Part shown: positions 9,476-18,657 of the stretch, in pieces | Layout: the number at the start of each line of letters is the position of its first letter | Numbering within the stretch: position 1 is the stretch's first letter | From: Alteromonas antoniana | Lineage (GTDB): Bacteria; Pseudomonadota; Gammaproteobacteria; Enterobacterales; Alteromonadaceae | NCBI RefSeq assembly: GCF_019249295.1 | Contig: NZ_JAESDH010000009.1 | Coordinates: 62,001-126,000 of the forward strand | Direction of reading: 5' to 3' | DNA length: 64,000 nt | Made by a program: the position numbers and the translations under genes | The notes under the pieces: generated by a model | Told to the model about the DNA's origin: nothing | What the model saw: only the letters and a program-made list of their open reading frames with translations | The model's database searches: none

Positions 9476-10861
9476 ATGAAAAGAACCACACTCGTTTCTC
9501 TGTTGGGCCTGACCTTCGGGTCGCTGACAAGCTCGCTCGCCACTGCATCAGATGTCCCTGAGGCCGGTGACCAGCAAGTGATTCACGATATTGTTGCAGA
9601 TGTGTCTGCCGACAGAATTGAAAGTGACATTACGACACTGGTCAACTTCGGTACCCGTCACACGTTATCGGAAACCGAGTCAGATACCCGCGGTATCGGC
9701 GCTGCCCGGCGCTGGATAAAGGCTGAATTTGAAAAAATCTCGGCAGAATGTGGCGGCTGTCTGGAAGTGTATTTCCAGTCTGAGGAGATAAGTGGCGAAA
9801 AACGTATTCCCGAGGCCACTGACGTGGTCAGCGTCATTGCCATTCAGCGTGGCTCGACCGATCCCAACCGTTACGTGATCATGTCAGGCGATATCGACTC
9901 ACGGGTATCTGATGTGATGAACGCCACATCGGACTCACCCGGTGCCAATGACAATGCATCAGGCGTGGCCGGTACGCTGGAGGCTGCCCGCGTGCTCTCT
10001 AAGCACAAATTCAACGGCTCTATCGTCTATGCCGCGTTATCAGGCGAGGAACAGGGGTTATTCGGCGGTAAAATCATGGCGGAAAAGGCCAAAGCCGATG
10101 GCTGGCGAATTAAGGCTGTACTGAACAACGACATGATAGGCAACATTGAGGGAATTAATGGAGTAATCAATAACACCACGGCCCGCATTTTCGCAGAAGG
10201 AACCCGGGTGACGGAAACCGATCAGGAAGCCCGCATCCGCCGTTTCACTGGCGGTGAAGTCGATTCGCCAAGTCGTAATCTGGCGCGCTACATTGACCGG
10301 ATTGCCGACCAGTTTATCCCCAACCTGGATACCATGGTGATTTATCGTCTGGACCGCTTCGGTCGCGGCGGCCATCACCGCCCTTTCAACGACCTCGGTT
10401 ACCCCGGTATTCGCATTATGGAAACCAACGAGAACTACAACCGCCAGCATCAGGACCTGCGCACGGAAGATGGTATCAAGTACGGTGACACACTCGATGG
10501 GGTGAATTTCGACTATGCTGCTAAGCTGACTTCGCTTAACGCCGCCAGCCTGGCCAGCATGGCGTGGGCCCCCAACCCACCGGTAAATGTCAGTATTGAA
10601 GGTGCAGTTCGTCCCTCGACAACGCTTTCATGGGATGCTCTGAATGCAGAGCAAAACCCGCAGCTTGCGGGATATAAAATATACTGGCGCCATACTGATG
10701 CACCGCAATGGGAGTTCAGTCGCTATGTGGGTAACGTGACCACAGCAACACTGGATAACGTCGTGATCGACAATTACTTCTTCGGCGTTGCCAGCGTCAG
10801 TAAGAAAGGTTACGAAAGCCCGGTAGTCTACCCGGGTGCAGCCGGAAGCTTTGGCGAGTAA
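9476..10861 (+). CDS. Exported M28 family metallopeptidase with Fn3-like C-terminus
   Basis: This 461-residue protein starts with a Sec signal peptide (MKRTTLVSLLGLTFGSLTSS, cut near TATA). Residues about 50-360 are an M28 aminopeptidase domain with PGANDNASGVAG, SGEEQGLFGG, LNNDMIGN and GGHHRPFND, which hold the usual two-zinc ligands and the catalytic Glu. The first ligand block, normally A-H-Y-D-S, reads S-G-D-I-D-S, so an Asp replaces the zinc-binding His. The last 95 residues (from PPVNVSIEG) resemble a fibronectin type III domain with a WDAL and GYKIYWR signature. It likely trims peptides in the periplasm or outside the cell. It is a monocistronic gene. Confidence 0.88.
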   Translation: MKRTTLVSLLGLTFGSLTSSLATASDVPEAGDQQVIHDIVADVSADRIESDITTLVNFGTRHTLSETESDTRGIGAARRWIKAEFEKISAECGGCLEVYFQSEEISGEKRIPEATDVVSVIAIQRGSTDPNRYVIMSGDIDSRVSDVMNATSDSPGANDNASGVAGTLEAARVLSKHKFNGSIVYAALSGEEQGLFGGKIMAEKAKADGWRIKAVLNNDMIGNIEGINGVINNTTARIFAEGTRVTETDQEARIRRFTGGEVDSPSRNLARYIDRIADQFIPNLDTMVIYRLDRFGRGGHHRPFNDLGYPGIRIMETNENYNRQHQDLRTEDGIKYGDTLDGVNFDYAAKLTSLNAASLASMAWAPNPPVNVSIEGAVRPSTTLSWDALNAEQNPQLAGYKIYWRHTDAPQWEFSRYVGNVTTATLDNVVIDNYFFGVASVSKKGYESPVVYPGAAGSFGE

Positions 10862-10885
10862 TACGTCCGGCATAAAGGTAAAGAG

Positions 10886-10917
10886 GAACGTCACACAACG
10901 GAAGTGACGTTCTTATC
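10886..10917 (+). terminator. Possible terminator after the M28 peptidase
   Basis: Arms GAACGTCAC (10886-10894) and GTGACGTTC (10904-10912) form a perfect 9-bp stem 25 bases past the stop. The tail TTATCTTA is only moderately T-rich, so termination strength is uncertain. Confidence 0.6.
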
Positions 10918-11246
10918 TTACTGTGTAACATGAAGGCCTGGATTATCTTACCTGATAGTCACTACGCCAAAAGCTGATGGCGATTGGCTGATTTTCAGTG
11001 CCAGGGTTAGCTGGTCCTCGATGATCTTTGCAAAACAGGTTATTCGTAGAGATTTGATGTAAGCTACATAAGAGCTGACGAGGACAGTTTGCGTTTTCAG
11101 TAAGCCCTATGCAGATGCTGTCACGGCTCACAAGTGCCGTCTTTCACCGGTTAACGCGAGCACAAGGACAATATTGGGCCACCGGATAAGTGATAAAGTG
11201 AATGCCGTCTTTTGCACCAAACTGATAGTAACGAAGTGAGTAAAAA
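10918..11246. other. Intergenic region upstream of the binding-protein-like gene
   Basis: About 330 bases with no supported gene. I see no convincing promoter hexamers or repeats; the region should contain the promoter of the gene at 11247. Confidence 0.3.
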
Positions 11247-12233
11247 ATGAATAAGCTGTTGGCCACCGCGGGACTTTGGTTTTCCATGTTGTTTTTCGGG
11301 AGTGCCAGTGCGGTCACTCTGGGAGCCTCTTCGTTTGCAACCTACGTCGATGCAGAAGGTGAGCCGGCACGCCTGAATGCCATTGTCGAAGAGGCGTTTT
11401 CCCGCATGGGAGAAGACCTCCAGCTTGAAGTCATGCGCCAGGCATTCCTGGGTAGCGGGCTGCTATCCGGTGACCTTGACGGTGAGTTTGCTTTTATCGA
11501 TTTAGGCAGTAAGAAATCGTCTTTCCTGTACTCCGAGTCATACCTTCCTTTACTGCTGTACGTGAGCAGCAAGTCTGAAGACGTTAAGCAGATCCGGCTT
11601 ATTCCTCACCTTGACAGCAACCGCGTTGCTATTGAAAACCGTTTCGCCAACACTCCGAAATTCAGATTGATTAAAGACATCAAGTGGTCCAGAAACCCGT
11701 CCAGCTTCGATGCGTTTCGTCAGCTTGCCGATGATCGCGCCCCCTACCTTATGACCTCTTATTTGTTAGTCGACGAATTTAACCGGCTGCTCAGAGCCGA
11801 TGGCGAAGAAATGCTGCATTATTCTGCTGCCCCTCTGGTGAAAACGAGTTTCCACATTTCCCTGTCAACAAAAATCGATAATGCCGCACAGCTGCTTGCC
11901 GATTTCAATGACACCATCAAAGCGATGCAGACAGATGGCACGTACAATCGTTTACTTGGCGTGACCTGGCTGACACAGGATACCGACGGCGACGGTATCG
12001 CAGAATACATCACTTCTACCGATGTAACCCACGCCAAAATCGAACCTGGCTTGCTTACACTGGCGTATTCTCTGGACGGTAAGCCAGTGGGCGACAACGC
12101 TAATTTTATTGTCGATGGTAAGCGCTTTGCGACCTGGAGTGATGCTAAGCAAGCGCTGCAGACAGTGACGCCGTCATTACGACCCAGCCTGCTCGACCCG
12201 GATGTTTACAAGCGGATGATCCAGCGCTGGTAA
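11247..12233 (+). CDS. Periplasmic solute-binding-like protein (family 3 type)
   Basis: The 328-residue product has a signal peptide (MNKLLATAGLWFSMLFFGSASA) and a fold like family 3 solute-binding proteins: GASSFATYVDAEGEPARLNAIVEEAFSRMG opens the first lobe, and SLSTKIDNAAQLLADFNDTIKAMQTDGTYNRLL closes it in the usual way of these domains. A Ca-binding-like TDGDGIAEYIT segment and a C-terminal SLDGKPVGDNANFIVDGKRF extension follow. No ABC permease or ATPase is adjacent, so it may act as a sensor partner or an orphan binding protein rather than in uptake. The ligand is unknown. Confidence 0.7.
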   Translation: MNKLLATAGLWFSMLFFGSASAVTLGASSFATYVDAEGEPARLNAIVEEAFSRMGEDLQLEVMRQAFLGSGLLSGDLDGEFAFIDLGSKKSSFLYSESYLPLLLYVSSKSEDVKQIRLIPHLDSNRVAIENRFANTPKFRLIKDIKWSRNPSSFDAFRQLADDRAPYLMTSYLLVDEFNRLLRADGEEMLHYSAAPLVKTSFHISLSTKIDNAAQLLADFNDTIKAMQTDGTYNRLLGVTWLTQDTDGDGIAEYITSTDVTHAKIEPGLLTLAYSLDGKPVGDNANFIVDGKRFATWSDAKQALQTVTPSLRPSLLDPDVYKRMIQRW

Positions 12234-12448
12234 TCAACCCGCTTTGCTGGGGATGTCACTGAGGGTGTTGTGGTTAGCAGGGCACAGGGTTGTGCAGCAC
12301 ATACATTCTTCCGGCACCGGCATTCTGAGATTTGCAGAGCTAACTTTTTTGTTTGATGCCAATATCAAAAGTTTTGGCGCTGGCGCGCAAACAGCAGCAC
12401 AATGTCACCGGCGCAGCGCGGCCCTTTTGGGAAATATGTCCGTTTACC

Positions 12449-14437
12449 TCAGGCGGTTTCCGTATCTTTCACTTCATAGATTTCGAGCCAGTCGGCAGTT
12501 TCCGTGATCGACTGTGCGGTAAGCTCCCGCAAGGTTTCTTCAATTTCTTTTGCGGTGAGTGCTGTGGTGGCAAGCGCCGATATTTTGCAGTGATATCCCA
12601 GCAAAATTTCTCTGGCACTCAGACTTCGTTGCGCTGAGATCTCAAACTCTGCATGATTACGGATGGCAAATGCTGTGGTTCCGGTCACCGGTAGCCAGGC
12701 CGCCAGCAGACCACAGATTTTTGACAAACCATACAGATGAGGCAAGTACAGCGTCAGCCCGATTTTAGCAAACACCACCACGATGGTTGTGATAAACATG
12801 GCCTCACTTAACTTTATCAGCCGCTTTGCCATTTGCTTCATCGCAATAGCGTTGTGCGTATGGTAATGATATTGCTCTTTTATCCAGTGCGTCTGGGTAA
12901 AGTGCAGCGCGTCTGATAAATACTCCGGTTCCATGTTATGACCGGAAAACCCTACCCATCGCAATACGGTTTCAGTGTACAGATAGGCCCAGCAACGCTC
13001 CGGCCCGCCATGCCCGAGTAAATTCCTGCCCAGCACCTCTTCGCTGTCGCGGAAACGGCGCATGGGAAAATGGCTGCTAAACAACGATAAATACAATGTC
13101 GGCCTTAAGAATTCAGCAATGCAGCGGTATTCCAGCCACCGGTCATGAAGGCGTTTGTATCTGTCTCTTTTGTAAAGAATATAAATGAGGGCCAATAGCC
13201 CGATTTCGATGACCGCGCAATACAGTGCGGTTTTTCCGTACTCGGCCGGGCTGGAAAAGGCAATCGCCAGTGCCGCTACCATCAGTGCTGCCGCGCCAAA
13301 AATATAAATGTACATGAAGGTACTGCGATGCAGTGACGCATAAAAGCCTGCCAGCCGGTCCGCTCGTAAATAGGCGGCAAAGTACGCGTCGCTGGCAGGG
13401 GTGTGAAATTTGTTGATATCCGGCGATGAGGACGTAGCGCTTATCTGTGCCGACGCGGGAAGCTTATCGTGGTGCTGAGTCACTTCTCGCTTTATTTTCG
13501 CCGGTGATATCAGCAGTTTTCTTAACATACCAAACCCGTTATGAAGCAGGTTGCTGCGCCCCACTTTCACGGTGATCGGCCCCCGGTCGTTATAATCCGG
13601 CATCTCCTGAGCACGATAGGATAATGCTGACTCACGGGCGAACGTGCGAAACCGGTGCAGAACGCGGGAGGTTAAATCGCCCTTACGGGTTTCGTCCGGG
13701 GAAGACAGAACCGTATCAAATAACAACGTATGCCCCAGCCATTCATACAGGGAGGCAGCAGTGAGAGGTGTGGTGATGGTCTCGCCATTTTCCCTGTGCA
13801 GAAAATACAGGTTGTTGGGGTGCGCTATGTCTATCCAGATCACCGGAATTTTCTGCGACAGCGCCAGTTTAATGGTCCAGGACGTGCCATATCCTCCCCG
13901 GTCTTCACCGTCGTAAAGCGCCACTAATAAATCGCAGTTACTGACCAGTGCTTCCGCACAGTCACGATACGCAAAATCTGCATTCTCACGTTTGCCGTCA
14001 AGCTCCAGCACTTTGGAATCTGGTTGCTGATAATTGGCACGGTTAAGAATTTGGAAAAATGCCTGCTGACTCGCGGCATCAAAATCCCTGGCATACTCAC
14101 TTGCCGTAAAAGGCAGAATACAGGACAGCTCATATTGCTCTTTAACCAGCGCAGGTTCCAGTAACAAACGGTCTGCGCCATCGGCCATTGACGATGTCAG
14201 CCTTAACACCGGTGGAACAGAGGCATAAAGAATGCTGGCATGCGGATGTTCATGACAACGACTCAACTGCTCATGGATAAGACTGTAGAGTGCGGTTATT
14301 TGTTTTATCAGCACATCATTATCTGCGCGGATATTTGTATGCTCACGGTGCCCCGCCACGCCGACACGCAGCGTCATGGGTACCAGTGGCGAATCTACGA
14401 ACTGCTGATACACAGAAGCAACTTGCGATTCAGACAT
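12449..14437 (-). CDS. SLOG-domain protein with C-terminal four-helix membrane module (SLATT-like)
   Basis: The 662-residue protein has two parts. Residues 20-240 look like a SLOG (LOG/DprA/TRPM-like Rossmann) nucleotide-binding domain: RVGVAGHRE at 24-32, SSMADGADRL at 82-91 and YDGEDRGGYGTSW at 175-187. Residues 370-600 carry four hydrophobic segments (about 373-395, 403-422, 546-567 and 574-592) arranged as two hairpins, with a cytosolic helical region between, like the SLATT/S-4TM membrane effectors described in nucleotide-centred conflict systems. By analogy, SLOG would sense or process a nucleotide signal and the membrane part would permeabilise the membrane; this is inference. An AAGGA site precedes the ATG. 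It is divergent from the STAND gene with a 210-base shared region. Confidence 0.72.
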   Translation of the reverse strand: MSESQVASVYQQFVDSPLVPMTLRVGVAGHREHTNIRADNDVLIKQITALYSLIHEQLSRCHEHPHASILYASVPPVLRLTSSMADGADRLLLEPALVKEQYELSCILPFTASEYARDFDAASQQAFFQILNRANYQQPDSKVLELDGKRENADFAYRDCAEALVSNCDLLVALYDGEDRGGYGTSWTIKLALSQKIPVIWIDIAHPNNLYFLHRENGETITTPLTAASLYEWLGHTLLFDTVLSSPDETRKGDLTSRVLHRFRTFARESALSYRAQEMPDYNDRGPITVKVGRSNLLHNGFGMLRKLLISPAKIKREVTQHHDKLPASAQISATSSSPDINKFHTPASDAYFAAYLRADRLAGFYASLHRSTFMYIYIFGAAALMVAALAIAFSSPAEYGKTALYCAVIEIGLLALIYILYKRDRYKRLHDRWLEYRCIAEFLRPTLYLSLFSSHFPMRRFRDSEEVLGRNLLGHGGPERCWAYLYTETVLRWVGFSGHNMEPEYLSDALHFTQTHWIKEQYHYHTHNAIAMKQMAKRLIKLSEAMFITTIVVVFAKIGLTLYLPHLYGLSKICGLLAAWLPVTGTTAFAIRNHAEFEISAQRSLSAREILLGYHCKISALATTALTAKEIEETLRELTAQSITETADWLEIYEVKDTETA

Positions 14438-14647
14438 TAGTCATGTCCTTATGAAGGCTAAAGAGTAATAAGCGGCAGGCACAACAGCGTCCACTTGCTT
14501 ATCTGACAGTGGCAGGGCGCGTACATCGCACAGAACATCATGGCGCGGTAACAAACACCCTAAATCGGTTATTTTCGCTGCCTTACCTGTTACTGTTCAC
14601 TTTTTGTACTAAGCTATTCGACAATAGCACAATAAATCGTAAACCCT
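14438..14647. promoter_or_regulatory. Shared divergent regulatory region of the SLOG and STAND genes
   Basis: The 210 bases hold both 5' ends. A short dyad, CTATT/AATAG around 14610-14625, lies about 25 bases before the STAND start. I see no strong sigma70 pair. The STAND ATG lacks a Shine-Dalgarno sequence, which suggests weak or leaderless translation, whereas the SLOG gene has AAGGA. Confidence 0.4.
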
Positions 14648-17600
14648 ATGCCCACCTGCAATATTTTCGTATCCTCGCCTGGCGACGTTGCGCTTGAGCG
14701 CGCGCTGGTCGCTAAAGTGACTGAGCGTCTGCGTAAAGTATTCGGGCATCGCAGCGAACTGAACCTGATCCTCTGGGAAGAGCAGCCGCTTGAGGCAAAA
14801 GACTCGTTCCAGCCACAACTTCCGAATCCGGCTACGGCTGATCTCTTTATTATGTTGCTATGGCAGCGCATGGGCACCCCGCTGCCCGACGACGCTATTC
14901 CCGCACCGTATACCGGCCCGCTCACCGGCACCGAGTATGAATTTCTGGCTGCTCAGGATGCACAGCAGGCTCATGGCAAACCAGCGGTAATGGTGTACCG
15001 GCGCATGGATACTGCGGGAAAGCGTGCCCAAAGCGTGAACGCTTTTTTTGCCGAACACTTTACCGATCAGCAGCAACGCCTGAGTAAGGCCTATCATCAG
15101 TACGCCACGGTGAGTGAGTTTGAAAGTTTGCTGGAACATCATCTGCATCGCTGGCTGGACAGTCATCTTCCTATGCTGACCGAAGCACAAATGACCCATG
15201 CCCGTGACTGGTACAGCGGCAATCCGTTTCAGGGACTTAAAGCATTCCGGTTTGAGCACGCCAATGTCTTTTGCGGTCGTGATGACGCCATAGCTGAAGC
15301 GGTGGAAAAGCTGAAACATAAGGCCGCGATGCATCAGCCATTCCTGTTGATAGTGGGTATGAGCGGCTCTGGAAAATCCAGCCTGGCCCGGGCTGGTATA
15401 TTGCCAGCACTTTATGATCCCGTATTTTTTCGGGATGGTGGTCAGGTCCTGCGTGGGGTTATGCGTCCGGCTGACATCGAAGGCGACCCTTTCCGGGCTC
15501 TGGTCTCGGCTCTGGCGTCGCACAGCGCACATGAACTGGTCCCCCCTGAACGCATAACGGTGCTGGCCAGTCAGGCCTTCACGCATCCCGACACCTTTAT
15601 TGAGTATCTGCAGACAGCGTTGGCCTCACAGGCAGAACCCGTCACCCTGGTGTTGCTGATCGACCAGTTGGAAGAGCTATACACGTCAGAGGCCATTGCG
15701 CCCGAACAGCGCAAGCAGTTTGCAAAACTGATAGCCGCCATGGTTGAAGAGGTCGGTGTTCATATTATCGCTACATTACGCAGCGACTGCTATCACCATC
15801 TGTCTTCCACCCCGGAACTGCTTAAGCTTAAACAGCATGGTGGCCAACACGATTTGTCGCCCCCCGCCCTGTTTAACATTCGCCAGATGATCACTATCCC
15901 TGCCCGCGCCGCACACCTGCACTTTGAGGAAGGCGCCAAAGGACAACCACCGCTGGATGAGGTGATTGCCACGCGGGCCGCCCAATCACCGGAAAGCCTC
16001 CCACTGCTTGAGTTCACGTTAACCCAGTTGTATGACATGCGCACCCCCAGCGGCATGCTGACATTCGAACACTACGAATCACTCGGGGGAATCGAGGGTG
16101 CCATAGCCAGTCATGCAGAGAGCATATTCAAAGAGCTGGATAAAAACGTCCGCAAACGTTTTGCGCATGTTTTTAATCAGCTAACCAGTTGTGATGAAAG
16201 CGGGCGGTATCTGCGTAAATGGGCAGTAAGATCTCACCTTGAGAGCGACCGCTACGCTCGAGCCCTGGTGGATGCGTTCCTTGATGCGCGTTTGCTGGTC
16301 AGCGAGAGGAATCCCGATGGTGTGGAAGTAGTGACGATTGCTCATGAATCACTGCATATTCACTGGCCCCGGCTGGTGAGCTGGCTTGAAACCAACCGGG
16401 CCCTGCTAAATATTCGTAACCAGATGTCTGAACAGGTCAGGCGCTGGGTTAACGCCAAACGCGATCCGGCTCTGTTGCTGAACGCTGGCAAACCACTGGA
16501 AGACGGCCGGGCACTTATCCGAAGTGAACTGGCACATACTGCAGAACTGAAAGAGTATGTGTCAGCGTCAGAGCAACGCGCCAGACGGGCGACGGGATTT
16601 CGCTATGCTGCCATCGCAGCACTGATTGCAGTGACCGTTTATGCCACCAGCGCCTCGTTTTCAGCCAGAGAGAGCCAACAGGCTGCCGAGCGAAATCTGG
16701 CAAAGAGTCAGGATTTAATAGAGTTTCTTATCGGAGATTTACATGCCGAGCTGGAAAAGCTTGGTCGTCTTGATGTGATGCAGTCTATTGGCGAGAAAGC
16801 CATGGCCTACTTTGCCGGTCTGGAAGATGAAGAAGCCAATGACACGAGTCTGCTAAATCGTACTAAAGCCCTTTATCAGATCGGCAGCGTGTACATGGAC
16901 ATCGCGCAATACGATAAAGCCACCAAGGCATTTGAGCAAAGCCTGAAGCAGGCAGAAAAACTGGTCACGCAATCGCCCGACCGTTTCGACTACATGTATG
17001 AGCAGGCGCAGGCCGAATTCTGGTTGGGTTATGCATACTGGGTTGCCAACGACCTTAAACAGGCCGAAGCGTTATTTCTCTCCTACCGGGACACGGCACT
17101 CAAGCTACGTGAGATGCGACCCGAGTACCCGGACGCGATGATGGAAGTGGCCTACGCTAACTCCAATCTTGGCACACTTGCCAACAGCAGAGGTAACATC
17201 GACGCTGCCATTGGCTATTTCCTTAAAGCAGCCGAATACACGCTGCAGGTAGTATCACTGGCGCCGGATAATCTTGATGCTATCGCCACCCTGGCCGACG
17301 TCTATTCCTGGCTCGGTTCAGCGCACCAGAAGCAACTAAAGCTGACCCAGGCCTTAAGTTTTTACCAGAGTGAGCAACAGCTCTTTCAACAGATAGCGCA
17401 ACTGGAAAAAGGCTACAGGGCAAGAGTGAACGTGGTGCTGGCGAATAACCGCCTGGCGAAAATAGAAATATTCAGCGGCAACCTCAACAAAGCCATTCAG
17501 ATCTATCTTGAACAACAGCGCACCATGGAAGAGCTGGTGCGACATGACAGAGACAATCAGAACTGGCGACAAATCCTGTCAGCCACCCATGCGTACCTTG

Positions 17601-18058
17601 GCGAAGTGTATCTGCTGAGTAATAACCTCCCTCTTGCAGAGCAAAGCTTCGATCGCAGCTTTGCTATCAACGCCGAAACGCCTGAAGAAAGCGCTAACTT
17701 CTGGATGGAGACCTGGTATCACCGGCATTACTGGTACTGGCGCCTGCTAATGGCGCAGGAAAGATACGATGATGCTTACCCTTACCAACAAACGTTGCTG
17801 AAAGCGGAAGTGCCTACCGCCCAGCTTTGGCGTTTACGTGTCGCAACGGCGCTTAAATTACAGCCAGACTATAAAGTGACGTCCGAATCTCTTGGGCCCG
17901 GGGCCCTGGTAGCACAGCTCGAGCAGGCACTCGCGAACGAAGACTACCGCGCCCTTAACAATCTGGTTTCTATCACCCCGGATGTAATCTGGCAGTATCC
18001 GGAACTTGCTGCGCTTGAGCCGGATATCCGTTCGGCGCTGGCGCATAACTTACTCTGA
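14648..18058 (+). CDS. DUF4062-like / STAND NTPase / TPR protein
   Basis: This 1136-residue protein has a modular layout. Residues 4-120 (CNIFVSSPGDVALERALV ... ILWE) resemble DUF4062, a TIR-related effector-like domain. Residues 190-560 form a STAND-type ATPase of the nSTAND1 kind: NPFQGLKAFRFEHANVFCGR leads into the P-loop GMSGSGKSS at 237-245, then Walker B LVLLIDQLEELYT near 334-346. One membrane helix (YAAIAALIAVTVYATSA) lies near 651-671, followed by a TPR-rich region to about residue 1010 (for example DKATKAFEQSLKQAEKL, IDAAIGYFLKAAEYTL). STAND proteins oligomerise after a sensor domain binds a trigger, here presumably the TPRs beyond the membrane. It heads an operon with the small protein 15 bases downstream. 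Confidence 0.82.
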   Translation: MPTCNIFVSSPGDVALERALVAKVTERLRKVFGHRSELNLILWEEQPLEAKDSFQPQLPNPATADLFIMLLWQRMGTPLPDDAIPAPYTGPLTGTEYEFLAAQDAQQAHGKPAVMVYRRMDTAGKRAQSVNAFFAEHFTDQQQRLSKAYHQYATVSEFESLLEHHLHRWLDSHLPMLTEAQMTHARDWYSGNPFQGLKAFRFEHANVFCGRDDAIAEAVEKLKHKAAMHQPFLLIVGMSGSGKSSLARAGILPALYDPVFFRDGGQVLRGVMRPADIEGDPFRALVSALASHSAHELVPPERITVLASQAFTHPDTFIEYLQTALASQAEPVTLVLLIDQLEELYTSEAIAPEQRKQFAKLIAAMVEEVGVHIIATLRSDCYHHLSSTPELLKLKQHGGQHDLSPPALFNIRQMITIPARAAHLHFEEGAKGQPPLDEVIATRAAQSPESLPLLEFTLTQLYDMRTPSGMLTFEHYESLGGIEGAIASHAESIFKELDKNVRKRFAHVFNQLTSCDESGRYLRKWAVRSHLESDRYARALVDAFLDARLLVSERNPDGVEVVTIAHESLHIHWPRLVSWLETNRALLNIRNQMSEQVRRWVNAKRDPALLLNAGKPLEDGRALIRSELAHTAELKEYVSASEQRARRATGFRYAAIAALIAVTVYATSASFSARESQQAAERNLAKSQDLIEFLIGDLHAELEKLGRLDVMQSIGEKAMAYFAGLEDEEANDTSLLNRTKALYQIGSVYMDIAQYDKATKAFEQSLKQAEKLVTQSPDRFDYMYEQAQAEFWLGYAYWVANDLKQAEALFLSYRDTALKLREMRPEYPDAMMEVAYANSNLGTLANSRGNIDAAIGYFLKAAEYTLQVVSLAPDNLDAIATLADVYSWLGSAHQKQLKLTQALSFYQSEQQLFQQIAQLEKGYRARVNVVLANNRLAKIEIFSGNLNKAIQIYLEQQRTMEELVRHDRDNQNWRQILSATHAYLGEVYLLSNNLPLAEQSFDRSFAINAETPEESANFWMETWYHRHYWYWRLLMAQERYDDAYPYQQTLLKAEVPTAQLWRLRVATALKLQPDYKVTSESLGPGALVAQLEQALANEDYRALNNLVSITPDVIWQYPELAALEPDIRSALAHNLL

Positions 18059-18073
18059 TCAGGAGATCACGCT

Positions 18074-18559
18074 ATGCCAGTACAGGACCATACCACGCCA
18101 ACAGACGACAACAGTGTTGATGTTGTTCTTAAGGCCGATACCGCGAACGAACCCGGAAACCTTACGCTGTATTCAGGCTCAACACCAATAAGCGAGATTG
18201 AGTTTCCCGCTAACAAGCGTTTTATCCGGTTTGCATTTCCGGATGACTACACTGACTTCGATATCCGCGTATTTGAGGAAAATGAAACGTCGGATAAAAC
18301 CACCGTAATGTCCGCGTATGAAAGCGATCCGCAGGATGGCATCTCGAAATTCGACGCAACCTGGGGTGGAAAAGCATCCAGCGATCAGAAAAAACGGGAA
18401 TTTAAGTTACGCGCGCCTCAGGGACAAAAAATGGTAGTGCGGGATAAGGATAAGGATGGCGACGAGTGCGGCACACTTCACAGCTATATTCTCAAATTTA
18501 CCTACGATAATCAGAGCTATTTACTGGATCCGAGCATCAGAAATAGGCAAATGGGTTGA
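18074..18559 (+). CDS. Small acidic protein, cytosolic paralogue of the next gene
   Basis: This 161-residue protein has no signal peptide and follows the STAND gene after 15 bases with an AGGAG ribosome-binding site, so it is cotranscribed. It shares an ordered set of segments with the product at 18658: ANKRFIRFAFPDDYTDFDIRVFEENE, KFDATWGGKASSDQKKREFKL, VVRDKDKDGD and YLLDPSIRNRQ. The predicted content is mostly beta strand, suggesting a compact beta-sandwich. I do not recognise the family with certainty. Its place suggests a ligand, regulator or immunity-type partner of the STAND protein; that is inference. Confidence 0.75.
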   Translation: MPVQDHTTPTDDNSVDVVLKADTANEPGNLTLYSGSTPISEIEFPANKRFIRFAFPDDYTDFDIRVFEENETSDKTTVMSAYESDPQDGISKFDATWGGKASSDQKKREFKLRAPQGQKMVVRDKDKDGDECGTLHSYILKFTYDNQSYLLDPSIRNRQMG

Positions 18560-18573
18560 GCCCAGCCCGCTAC

Positions 18574-18597
18574 AGGGCGGAATACTCCGCCTTGTTT
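18574..18597 (+). terminator. Hairpin between the two paralogous small genes
   Basis: An 8-bp stem built from AGGGCGGA and TCCGCCTT (loop ATAC) is followed by GTTTAC. The weak T tail suggests partial termination, so the exported paralogue may be made at a lower level or from its own promoter. Confidence 0.4.
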
Positions 18598-18657
18598 ACT
18601 CAGGGAAGGAGCGGTTACGTCCATGCCCGCATCCTACTAAGCTACAGGAAAACAATA

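Noticed and set aside
14858-15586. 242-codon frame antisense to the STAND gene
   Set aside because: It is a shadow of a coding region whose STAND motifs are clear; no signal for translation is seen.
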